Assembly (NCBI GenBank): GCA_029939535.1
Contig: JAOZST010000004.1
Coordinates: forward strand, 1-49,643
Direction: 5' to 3'
DNA from: NBML01 sp029939535
Lineage (GTDB): Bacteria > Desulfobacterota > Desulfobacteria > Desulfobacterales > Desulfobacteraceae
DNA: 49,643 nucleotides
The notes below the pieces were generated by a model that saw only the letters and a program-made list of their open reading frames with translations, had not been told where the DNA came from and ran no database searches. Of this stretch, positions 33,729 to 40,988 are shown piece after piece (positions within the stretch are counted from its first letter, which is position 1; each line of letters begins with the position of its first letter). Both the position numbers and the translations under genes were made by a program.

Positions 33729-35243
33729 TCATTGAAATAATTTTTTCAGATCCTCTTTTAATATTTTACCCATGGTATTTCTGGGAAGTTTTTCAATGAA
33801 GGTTATTTGCTTTGGACATTTCCAGTCATGGAGATGTTCCTTGCAAATAGCTTTGACTTCATGGGAGATGTCTTCCAATCCTGGAGCTTTAACCACAACA
33901 GCTGCAATTTTTTCTCCCCATTTTTCATCTGAAATACCCAACACAGATGATTCAATAACCTTATCAAGACTATTGATTACTGCCTCAATTTCATTGGGGG
34001 AAACATTTTCTCCTCCTGTGATGATAATATTTTTTAATCGATCAGTCAGATAATAATATCCATCCTGGTCTTTTTTACCCAGGTCCCCTGTCTTAAACCA
34101 CCCATGTTCAAAGGTTTTGTCTGTTTCCTTTGGTTTTTTCCAATACCCCTTTATGATGGAATCTGATTTGAGCCAGAATTCACCAACTTTGCCTGGTTCA
34201 ACATCCTGAAAGGTCTCTGGATCAACAATTCTTACTTCAAGATTGGGAAGAGGAATTCCAATGGAGCCTGGTTTTTTTTCTCCTTCCAGGGGATTGGAAA
34301 AATTCATTCCAGTTTCTGACATGCCTTCCCTTTCTACGGGGGATTTGCCAAAGGCTTGTTTTATCCTTTCAAACTCTTTGATTGGCAGAGGTGCTGACCC
34401 TGATGTCAACAGCCTTACATGATCAAAGCAATCTTTTTCATTTTTAACTGTGTCAATGAGTTTTGAATACATGGCAGGCACTCCCATGAATATTGAGCAA
34501 GCCTGATTTTTATCGCTTAAAATATCAGTTACGGTTCCAGGAACAAATCTATCCATGAGCATCACATGGGCACCTGCAATCAAGGCAGTGTGAAGGGCAA
34601 AACATAAACCATGGACATGGAAAAGAGGCAAGGCATGGCATATAGTATCAGATTTTGAAATTTCCCAGATATTAATTATATTTTCCGAATCATTAATAAG
34701 ATTTTTCTGGGTAAGGACAGCTCCTTTTGGATCGCCGGTTGTTCCTGAAGTATAAATTATAAGGCCCGGGTCATCAGGGTTAATATCTGTTTTTTCCAGG
34801 TCATGGGAAAAGGATTTAAAAAGGGAAATCAACTGGATAGGAAGTTTTGTATCGATCTCCAAACAAACCAGCCTGGCATTGACTTGTTTTATAATTCCTG
34901 CCAGATCAGGGTTGATGATCACCAGAGATGGTTTGACATCATTTAATAAATAGTCCAGTTCGTTTTTTTTAAACCCGGGATTCAGGGGGACACACACAGC
35001 TCCTATTTTCTGCAGGGCAATGTAGGCAACAATAAAAATCAGGGATTTATCCAGAATAAGAACAACCCTGTCTGATTTTTTAATCCCAAGCTTTAAAAAC
35101 AGGTTGGCCATTTTATTTGAATTAATATCCAATTCTGAAAAAGAAAACCTGGTCTCTATTTTGTTTCCCCGTAAAAAAGTGATGGCTGTTTTTTTTTTAT
35201 GTTTTTTAAAAGAATTTTCAAACAGTCCTGCAATGGAAGTCAT
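33729..35243 (-). CDS. Acyl-CoA synthetase, malonyl-CoA synthetase (MatB/ACSF3)-like
   Basis: The 504-residue AMP-forming ligase has LIIYTSGTTGDPKGAVLTQK, the MatB-like stretch GMSETGMNFSNPLEGEKKPG (equivalent to YGMTETGMNTSNP), GWFKTGDLGKKDQDGYYYLT, and the catalytic Lys in PRNTMGKILKEDL. The TETGMN, PRNTMGK and length features match malonyl- or methylmalonyl-CoA synthetases. The residue before GMSETGMN is Glu rather than the usual Tyr or Arg-Tyr pair, so dicarboxylate specificity is uncertain. A GGGAGGG site precedes the ATG. The gene converges on the fabH-like gene with 17 bases between stops. Confidence 0.75.
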   Translation of the reverse strand: MTSIAGLFENSFKKHKKKTAITFLRGNKIETRFSFSELDINSNKMANLFLKLGIKKSDRVVLILDKSLIFIVAYIALQKIGAVCVPLNPGFKKNELDYLLNDVKPSLVIINPDLAGIIKQVNARLVCLEIDTKLPIQLISLFKSFSHDLEKTDINPDDPGLIIYTSGTTGDPKGAVLTQKNLINDSENIINIWEISKSDTICHALPLFHVHGLCFALHTALIAGAHVMLMDRFVPGTVTDILSDKNQACSIFMGVPAMYSKLIDTVKNEKDCFDHVRLLTSGSAPLPIKEFERIKQAFGKSPVEREGMSETGMNFSNPLEGEKKPGSIGIPLPNLEVRIVDPETFQDVEPGKVGEFWLKSDSIIKGYWKKPKETDKTFEHGWFKTGDLGKKDQDGYYYLTDRLKNIIITGGENVSPNEIEAVINSLDKVIESSVLGISDEKWGEKIAAVVVKAPGLEDISHEVKAICKEHLHDWKCPKQITFIEKLPRNTMGKILKEDLKKLFQ

Positions 35244-35334
35244 TTTGATTTTCCCTCCCGTAAAAGCATGAATTTATTTTTACTAAATATAGGTACACTT
35301 ACTATCATACTATGGTTTAGTATTTCAATAAACC

Positions 35335-35364
35335 TTGACAAGTTATGTCTAAGATATTTAATAC
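35335..35364 (+). promoter_or_regulatory. Strong sigma-70 promoter, probably giving a leaderless transcript
   Basis: A perfect TTGACA at 35335-35340 and TAATAC at 35359-35364 are separated by 18 bases. The ATG at 35371 is only seven bases after the -10 box, where transcription should start, and no ribosome site fits between. The mRNA would therefore begin at or next to the start codon. Confidence 0.6.
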
Positions 35365-35370
35365 TGGACC

Positions 35371-36609
35371 ATGAAAATAAAAAACATTGATCTGCTACTG
35401 GAAAAAGGGGTGAAAATTCCCAACCCTGAATCGGTTTATATTTCGGAGGATGTTGATCCAAAAAGAATTTCAGGAGATGGTGTCACTATCTTTTCAGGCT
35501 GTAAAGTAATTGGCAGGCGTAGTTTGATTCTGGAAAATGCCAGAATAGGTTATGAGGCACCAGTTACCCTGGAAAATACCCTGGTTGGAAAAAACACCAG
35601 CCTTAATGGAGGATTTTTTCAGGACGCTGTTTTTGCTGGAGATAATGTCTTTGGATCAGGGGGCCATGTCAGGGCTGGAACCATCCTGGAAGAAGAAGCC
35701 AATGCTGCCCATACTGTGGGGTTAAAGCAGACCATTCTTTTTCCCTTTGTGACCCTGGGCAGTCTGATAAATTTTTGTGACTGTTTCATGGCCGGCGGTA
35801 CCAGCAGGAAAGATCATTCAGAGGTGGGATCATCATTTATCCATTTTAATTATACCCCCAACCAGGACAAGGCAACCCCATCCATGATGGGAAATGTTCA
35901 CCAGGGGGTCATGCTCAATCAGCAGCCCATATTCCTGGGAGGGCAGGGGGGACTCGTGGGTCCTCTACGTCTGGGATACGGATGCATCACCGCTGCCGGA
36001 TCAGTCATACGGAAAAATGAGCTTAAAAATGATCGTATTATTCTGGGAGGCGGGTTTAAGAATGCCTCCCTTCCAAGGCAGAAAGGTGTTTACTCCCAGG
36101 TGGATATGATTGTTACCAATAATATTGAATATATTGCAGGGCTTATTTCCTTAAAAGTCTGGTATGACCATGTCAGGACTCTTTTTGCCCATGATTATTT
36201 TTCAGGTGAACTGATAAAAGGGATGCAGGATAATCTGAATGACTGCATAAATGAGCGTATAAAACGGTTGAAAATTTTCAGTGAAAAGCTTGGTATTTCA
36301 AAACAGATTCTATCTGAAGTCTCTTCTGATAAAGAAACCCCTGTCATATTAAAACATGAGGCTGCAATTGAAATTTTAAAAAAGGCCGAAGAGATTTTTG
36401 AAAAAGAAATGTCTGCTGACCAGATAAACCTGGAAGGAGAAAATTTTATCAAGGCCGTTGAAAAAAATATTGAAAACAATGGACAGGATTATATCACCAT
36501 TATTAAAAGCCTGGACCCCAAAATATTGGAGACAGGATCCACATGGCTTTGTGGAATTGAAAAAAAAATCAGCACTCCTTTGGCGTTTAATAATAAAAAA
36601 GGGTATTGA
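35371..36609 (+). CDS. Left-handed beta-helix (hexapeptide-repeat) protein, GlmU-like
   Basis: The 412-residue protein begins with a short helix then imperfect hexapeptide repeats from about 25 to 225 (for example VTIFSGCKVIGRRSLILENA and RIGYEAPVTLENTLVGKNTS), the left-handed beta-helix of GlmU-type acetyltransferases. The last 170 residues are helical and charged. There is no nucleotidyltransferase (Rossmann) domain. It is followed 75 bases later by glmM, so it probably works in UDP-GlcNAc or another nucleotide-sugar pathway. Residues expected for acetyl transfer are not clearly identifiable. Confidence 0.65.
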   Translation: MKIKNIDLLLEKGVKIPNPESVYISEDVDPKRISGDGVTIFSGCKVIGRRSLILENARIGYEAPVTLENTLVGKNTSLNGGFFQDAVFAGDNVFGSGGHVRAGTILEEEANAAHTVGLKQTILFPFVTLGSLINFCDCFMAGGTSRKDHSEVGSSFIHFNYTPNQDKATPSMMGNVHQGVMLNQQPIFLGGQGGLVGPLRLGYGCITAAGSVIRKNELKNDRIILGGGFKNASLPRQKGVYSQVDMIVTNNIEYIAGLISLKVWYDHVRTLFAHDYFSGELIKGMQDNLNDCINERIKRLKIFSEKLGISKQILSEVSSDKETPVILKHEAAIEILKKAEEIFEKEMSADQINLEGENFIKAVEKNIENNGQDYITIIKSLDPKILETGSTWLCGIEKKISTPLAFNNKKGY

Positions 36610-36684
36610 AAAAAAGATAAGAACAGGGACAAGGTGTTATTGGAATTTAATATGATATTTAAAATAGAATGGGATTAATTTTAA

Positions 36685-38022
36685 ATGGGAATGCTTTTTG
36701 GAACAGACGGTATCCGGGGCAGGGCTAATGTTTACCCAATTACCTGTGAAGTGGCAGTGAAAACAGGACGGGCAGTGGGCATGTTCACCAGGGAGGCAGG
36801 GTATTGTGCTGTCGTCATTGGAAAAGATACAAGGATATCCGGAGATATGCTGGAATCAGCCCTTGCAGCAGGCATTGCATCTGTTGGGGTGGATGTATAT
36901 CTGGCAGGGGTGATTCCAACTCCAGGCGTGGCCTTTTTAAGCACCAGCCTTGAAGGGGTAGGGGCCGGCATTGTAATTTCTGCTTCCCACAATCCCTATG
37001 AAGACAATGGTATCAAGATTTTCAGACATGGCGGGCTCAAGCTCAGCGATGAACAGGAGGAAAAAATTGAAGCCCGAATCCTGGGAGATGAAAATGTTTC
37101 ACAGGAAAAATTGGGAAAAATATCAATGATTTCAGATGGTTTGAAATTGTACTCCATGTTTCTGCTTGAAAAGTTTCCTTTTAAGAAACTTGACCCAAGG
37201 CTTAAAATAATCATTGATGCCTCCAACGGAGCAGCATCAATCATCAGCCATCTTGTGTTTAACGACCAATTGTTTGACATACAATTCATCCATGATAAAC
37301 CAGATGGAACAAATATTAATGACAATTGCGGTTCCCAGCATACAGATGATCTCAAGGCGGTGGTATTAAAGGAAAAGGCTGACATTGGCCTTGCCTTTGA
37401 CGGTGATGCCGACCGTTTGATAGCCATTGATGAAAATGGCAGGGAAATAACAGGGGACAGGATACTGGCCATATGCGCAAAATATGCAAAAGAGAAGAAC
37501 AGACTGAAGAATAATATAGTTGTAAGTACAACTATGAGCAATATTGGGCTGGGTAAAGCCCTGGAATCACTAAATATTATGCATTTAAAGTCCGACGTTG
37601 GAGATAGAAAAGTTTTGGAGGAGATGAACAGATCAGGTGCCATTATGGGCGGAGAAGATTCCGGGCACATGATTTTTTTGGAAGACCATACAACAGGGGA
37701 TGGTATGCTGACTGCCCTGAAACTTTTGGAAGTAATGAAAGGCACGGGAGAGACCCTGTCAAGCCTTGCCTCCATTATGGTTGTTTATCCCCAGGTTCTT
37801 ATGAATGTTGTTGTAAATGCCTCCAGGCCTGATTTTACAAAAATACTCCCAATTGCCCAGACAATTGCAAGGGTTGAAGGTCAACTATCAGACAAGGGCA
37901 GGGTATTGGTCCGTTATTCAGGTACCCAGCCCTTGCTGAGGGTTATGGTTGAAGGCCCGGATAAAGATCAAACCCAGGCTTTTTGTGAAGAAATCTGTAA
38001 CGCAATAAAAGAAAATATTTAA
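36685..38022 (+). CDS. glmM: Phosphoglucosamine mutase
   Basis: GlmM converts glucosamine-6-phosphate to glucosamine-1-phosphate for peptidoglycan and lipopolysaccharide. The 445-residue protein has the N-terminal FGTDGIRGRAN, the active-site Ser S101 in ISASHNPYEDNG, the Mg2+ loop AFDGDADR and the C-terminal phosphate-binding RYSGTQPLLRVM. Length matches the family. A second ATG two codons in is also possible. The stop codon shares its last base with the start of a 161-base palindromic element. Co-transcription with the upstream beta-helix gene is likely. Confidence 0.94.
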   Translation: MGMLFGTDGIRGRANVYPITCEVAVKTGRAVGMFTREAGYCAVVIGKDTRISGDMLESALAAGIASVGVDVYLAGVIPTPGVAFLSTSLEGVGAGIVISASHNPYEDNGIKIFRHGGLKLSDEQEEKIEARILGDENVSQEKLGKISMISDGLKLYSMFLLEKFPFKKLDPRLKIIIDASNGAASIISHLVFNDQLFDIQFIHDKPDGTNINDNCGSQHTDDLKAVVLKEKADIGLAFDGDADRLIAIDENGREITGDRILAICAKYAKEKNRLKNNIVVSTTMSNIGLGKALESLNIMHLKSDVGDRKVLEEMNRSGAIMGGEDSGHMIFLEDHTTGDGMLTALKLLEVMKGTGETLSSLASIMVVYPQVLMNVVVNASRPDFTKILPIAQTIARVEGQLSDKGRVLVRYSGTQPLLRVMVEGPDKDQTQAFCEEICNAIKENI

Positions 38023-38182
38023 GGACCGCAGATGAAATAAAGTGAACGAAATTACGCCGAACTTTGGCCCATATACAAGGCGCGTCAAAGGTTTAATAGC
38101 AGGCCTATTAGGCCTTTGGCGCAACGCGGTAGATGGGCCAAAGGGCAAGTAATTTCGTTTGGTTTATAAAATTTGCGGTCCT
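38022..38182. repeat. 161-bp palindromic element between glmM and deoR
   Basis: AGGACCGCA at 38022-38030 pairs with TGCGGTCCT at 38174-38182, AACGAAATTAC at 38045-38055 with GTAATTTCGTT at 38149-38159, and TTTGGCCCAT near 38063 with ATGGGCCAAA near 38133. The centre contains AGGCCTA-T-TAGGCCT. All pairs share one axis, so the whole stretch can fold as one long imperfect hairpin on either strand. It could be a non-autonomous mobile element (MITE-like), a bidirectional terminator between converging genes, or a structured RNA. No transposase is seen. Confidence 0.7.
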
Positions 38183-38236
38183 AAGGTCGTTTTGCTAATA
38201 CCTATCCTGGACAAGCCCGAATCAAAAAGGTTTCAT

Positions 38237-39010
38237 TTATACAGTAAACAGTTTTATACCTTTACTACGAATATACTGTCCCGTTTCTTCCGGCAATAGA
38301 TTATCTGTAATTATTGTATCAAAATCCTTCAGATCGGCAAAATAAACATGGTTTACTTTGCCAAATTTTGATGAATCTACCAAAAGAATCCGCTGTTCAG
38401 CAGAATTGAGAGACGTGAGCTTCAACTCTCTTTCAAAGTCGGCCGAACAGGTAACACCCAATCTGAAGTTTACGCCATAAGCGGAAATAAATGCTTTTTT
38501 TACCCTGGTTTTTTCCAGCAGATTAATTGCTTCCCTGCTCTGAAAAACCATGGAGCTGCTATGGTATTTGCCACCTGGCAGGGTAATGCTGCTGTGCTCA
38601 TTTTTTAGAATTTCGTTAATTATATTTAAACTAAAGCAAGTGATATCGAGCTTTAAAAATTTAGGTATGATCCGGGCAAGCAGTTCTGTGGTAGAACCTG
38701 CATCAATAATAATTGTATCTTCCGGTTCCAGCATTGACGCGGCTTTTAACGCTATTCTTTCTTTGGCCTCCTGGTTCAGTGTGGATGCTGAAATTATAGA
38801 ATATTTTGACTCATCACCATTGGATACATCGCTATAGATTAACATCCCCCTAATAAGCCGAATTTTAGGATCGCTCAAAATATGATCCAGATCTCTGCGT
38901 ATCGTCATTTTTGACACATTAAATTCTGCTGCCAGGTGCCCAATTGTAATAGAGGTAGATTTTCTGACAATTTCCTGTATTTTTTTTACCCTATTCTCAC
39001 GAATTCCCAT
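38237..39010 (-). CDS. DeoR/GlpR-family repressor of the sugar operon
   Basis: The 257-residue protein has the N-terminal winged helix-turn-helix (ITIGHLAAEFNVSKMTIRRD, then LDHI) and the C-terminal DeoR sensor domain with the phospho-sugar site IIDAGSTTELLA and the later LVDSSKFGK. DeoR proteins sense a sugar phosphate made by the pathway they control. The gene is divergent from the sugar operon, and palindromes lie between the two start codons. An 18-bp tandem duplication covers its ribosome site and start codon. Confidence 0.92.
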   Translation of the reverse strand: MGIRENRVKKIQEIVRKSTSITIGHLAAEFNVSKMTIRRDLDHILSDPKIRLIRGMLIYSDVSNGDESKYSIISASTLNQEAKERIALKAASMLEPEDTIIIDAGSTTELLARIIPKFLKLDITCFSLNIINEILKNEHSSITLPGGKYHSSSMVFQSREAINLLEKTRVKKAFISAYGVNFRLGVTCSADFERELKLTSLNSAEQRILLVDSSKFGKVNHVYFADLKDFDTIITDNLLPEETGQYIRSKGIKLFTV

Positions 39011-39044
39011 CTAAATATCCTTACTAATCTAAATATCCTTACTA
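39009..39044 (-). repeat. Perfect 18-bp tandem duplication at the deoR start
   Basis: ATCTAAATATCCTTACTA (plus strand) occurs at 39009-39026 and again at 39027-39044. Read on the minus strand each copy contains TAAGGATATTTAGAT, so the ribosome site AAGGA is duplicated and the repressor gene's ATG uses the copy nearer to it. Confidence 0.85.
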
Positions 39045-39066
39045 TATAATATAAAACAAATAATCA

Positions 39067-39095
39067 TTGACATGGAATTTTAAGTTTGTTACTTA
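39067..39095 (+). promoter_or_regulatory. Candidate promoter of the sugar operon
   Basis: A perfect TTGACA stands at 39067-39072. The -10 region 17 bases on (TACTTA at 39090-39095) is weak and falls inside the left arm of the large palindrome, so a bound repressor would cover it. Confidence 0.35.
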
Positions 39096-39125
39096 AATAA
39101 CATATAAATGTTATTTAAGTAACAA
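39086..39125. promoter_or_regulatory. Perfect 18-bp-arm palindrome, likely DeoR operator
   Basis: TTGTTACTTAAATAACAT (39086-39103) and ATGTTATTTAAGTAACAA (39108-39125) are exact reverse complements around ATAA. The site is between the deoR start and the aldolase gene. Its position and symmetry fit the operator for the DeoR protein. Confidence 0.6.
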
Positions 39126-39135
39126 CTAAAATCAA

Positions 39136-39161
39136 AGTTTCTTTTAGTTTTAAAAGAAACT
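39136..39161. promoter_or_regulatory. Second inverted repeat in the sugar operon leader
   Basis: AGTTTCTTTT and AAAAGAAACT are perfect 10-base arms around AGTTTT, ten bases before the AGGAGG ribosome site of the aldolase gene. It could be a second regulator site or a leader hairpin that affects translation. Confidence 0.4.
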
Positions 39162-39185
39162 CCATTATAAACAGGAGGAAACGAT

Positions 39186-39842
39186 TTGTCACTAGTAAGG
39201 AAAGAGTTAAAACAGTCGGTTGCAGAAGGTGGATTGAGACTGTATGAACAGGGATTAACGGTTGGGACATGGGGAAATTTAAGTATTAGAGACCCGGAAA
39301 CAAATTTATTTTATATAAAGCCCAGCGGAATGCTTTATCCTGAAATCCAGGCAGATGACATCGTTGTAATGAATGATAAAAAAATAATTGTAGAAGGACA
39401 TCGGAAGCCCTCTATTGAGTATAATTTTCATATCTCAATTATGAATGCCAGAAAAGATATTAATTGTGTAATGCACTATCATCCTGTCTATTCAAGCGTT
39501 TTTGGTGTTATCTATGAAGATATACCCGGAATCGGAGAAGATTTTGTCCAGCTGATTGGAGACAAAGTCATCAACTGCAAATATGCACTGCCCGGAACCG
39601 AAGAGCTGGCAATAAATGTTGTTGAGGGGCTGGCTGATCGCAATGCAGTGATCATTCCTAATCATGGGAGTATCTGTGTGGGCAGTGATTTTGAAACAGC
39701 CCTTAAAACAGTTCATGTGCTGGAAAAAACGGCTCATATCTATATACTTGCAAAATCAATTGGCACGCCAAACCTGATAGATCCCGATGATATAGTCGCT
39801 ATGCAGGATTTTGCCCGTAATCATTACGGACAAGATAAATAG
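39186..39842 (+). CDS. Class II aldolase, L-fuculose-1-phosphate aldolase-like
   Basis: The 218-residue protein belongs to the class II aldolase/adducin family and is close in length to FucA (215) rather than RhaD (274). It has TVGTWGNLSIR, the phosphate-binding IKPSGM, catalytic Glu in KPSIEYNFHI and Zn ligands in MHYHPVYSS and IPNHGSICVG. It would cleave a ketose-1-phosphate to dihydroxyacetone phosphate and an aldehyde. The start is TTG, supported by AGGAGGA six bases upstream. First gene of the sugar operon. Confidence 0.85.
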   Translation: MSLVRKELKQSVAEGGLRLYEQGLTVGTWGNLSIRDPETNLFYIKPSGMLYPEIQADDIVVMNDKKIIVEGHRKPSIEYNFHISIMNARKDINCVMHYHPVYSSVFGVIYEDIPGIGEDFVQLIGDKVINCKYALPGTEELAINVVEGLADRNAVIIPNHGSICVGSDFETALKTVHVLEKTAHIYILAKSIGTPNLIDPDDIVAMQDFARNHYGQDK

Positions 39843-39904
39843 GTTATTATTTTCAATTTATTGAAAATTTGGTAATAATTTTAAAGAAAAAGGAGAATGA
39901 TGGA

Positions 39905-40900
39905 ATGAAAACGTATCAAAAACTAATGATGTTAGGAGTGTGTTTCCTTTTTGCACTTCCCGTTTTGTTTATCAGTAGCCAAACAGCTTTTGCAGGCAGT
40001 AAGCACGAGATTGTAACTATTGTGAAGATCACGGGTATCCCCTGGTTCAATCGCCTGGAGGAAGGCGTAAAACAGGCAGGCAAGGAATTGGGCATTAAAT
40101 CCTACCAGGTCGGGCCGGCAGATGCCGATCCAGCACAGCAGGTAAGAATGGTTGAGGACTCAATCATCAAGGGTGTAGATGCCATCTGTATCACACCCAA
40201 CGATGCCAAAGCGCTTGAGCCGGCATTTGCCAAGGCAAAGGAAAAAGGTATCGCCGTCATTACTCATGAATCACCAGACCAGAAGGGCAAGGATTATGAT
40301 GTTGAGCTCATTGACAATATAAAATTTGGTCAACATTTCTGGGATATGCTGGTCAAGTATATGGGAGACAATGGAGAGTATGCGATTTTTGTCGGGAGTC
40401 TAACGGTTCCTCTGCATAATCTCTGGGCGGATGTTGGCCTGGAATATGCAAAGACCAAATATCCGAATCTTAAATTAGTCACACAGAGAATTCCCTGTGG
40501 CGAAGATCAGGCATTGTCAAAACAGACCATGCTAGAACTGCTTAAAACCTATCCGAATATTAAAGGTATTATAGGTTTTGGCAGTCTCGGACCTCCGGGA
40601 GCTGCCCAGGCACTTAAAGAAAAGGGACTTGCCGGAAAAATAAGTGTTGTTGGTACGGTACTTCCGAATCACGCAGCTCCCTACCTGAGAGAAGGCTCCA
40701 TGCAGCACGGTATCCTCTGGGATCCGAAAGATGCAGGATTTGCAATGACCTGGATTGCCAAGCAGGTTGTTGAGGGGAAAAATATTACACAAGGGATGAC
40801 CATTCCTGGTCTGGGTAAGATTAGTCTGGAGGGTGATGTTATCAAAGTTAATGCGGTAATTGATATTACCAAAGAGAATGTAGATAGCTTTGGATTCTAA
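39905..40900 (+). CDS. Sugar ABC transporter binding protein (RhaS/LsrB-like)
   Basis: The 331-residue precursor has a signal peptide (about 1-30, ending TAFAG) and a type-I periplasmic binding fold: EIVTIVKITGIPWFNRLEEG, VDAICITPNDAKALEPAFAK and GDVIKVNAVIDITKENVD. The residues follow the LsrB/RhaS subgroup (GIPWFNRLEEGV, VTPNDAKALEP). The ATG at 39905 is preceded by GGAG. It binds the sugar delivered to the ATPase-permease genes downstream. Regulation within the operon is suggested by the hairpin right after it. Confidence 0.88.
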   Translation: MKTYQKLMMLGVCFLFALPVLFISSQTAFAGSKHEIVTIVKITGIPWFNRLEEGVKQAGKELGIKSYQVGPADADPAQQVRMVEDSIIKGVDAICITPNDAKALEPAFAKAKEKGIAVITHESPDQKGKDYDVELIDNIKFGQHFWDMLVKYMGDNGEYAIFVGSLTVPLHNLWADVGLEYAKTKYPNLKLVTQRIPCGEDQALSKQTMLELLKTYPNIKGIIGFGSLGPPGAAQALKEKGLAGKISVVGTVLPNHAAPYLREGSMQHGILWDPKDAGFAMTWIAKQVVEGKNITQGMTIPGLGKISLEGDVIKVNAVIDITKENVDSFGF

Positions 40901-40918
40901 TCCTTTTAAATAAATGGT

Positions 40919-40954
40919 AAATGCCCCTTTAAAATTTTCACAGGGGCATTTTTT
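40919..40954 (+). terminator. Intra-operon terminator/attenuator after the binding-protein gene
   Basis: AAATGCCCCT (40919-40928) pairs with AGGGGCATTT (40942-40951) and runs into six T at 40949-40954. This is a good rho-independent shape placed inside the operon, so most transcripts may stop after the binding protein and some continue to the ATPase gene. Confidence 0.75.
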
Positions 40955-40988
40955 ATAAAATCAACATTTTCTTGTGAGATTTAAAGAA

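Noticed and set aside
38022..38182. tRNA or other known structured RNA gene
   Set aside because: The pairing is one long hairpin without cloverleaf arms, anticodon loop or CCA end.
39009..39161. Possible short CRISPR array or phage attachment site (tandem 18-mer and palindromes)
   Set aside because: Two adjacent copies without spacers, and palindromes of regulator type at a divergent promoter; no cas genes or integrase nearby.
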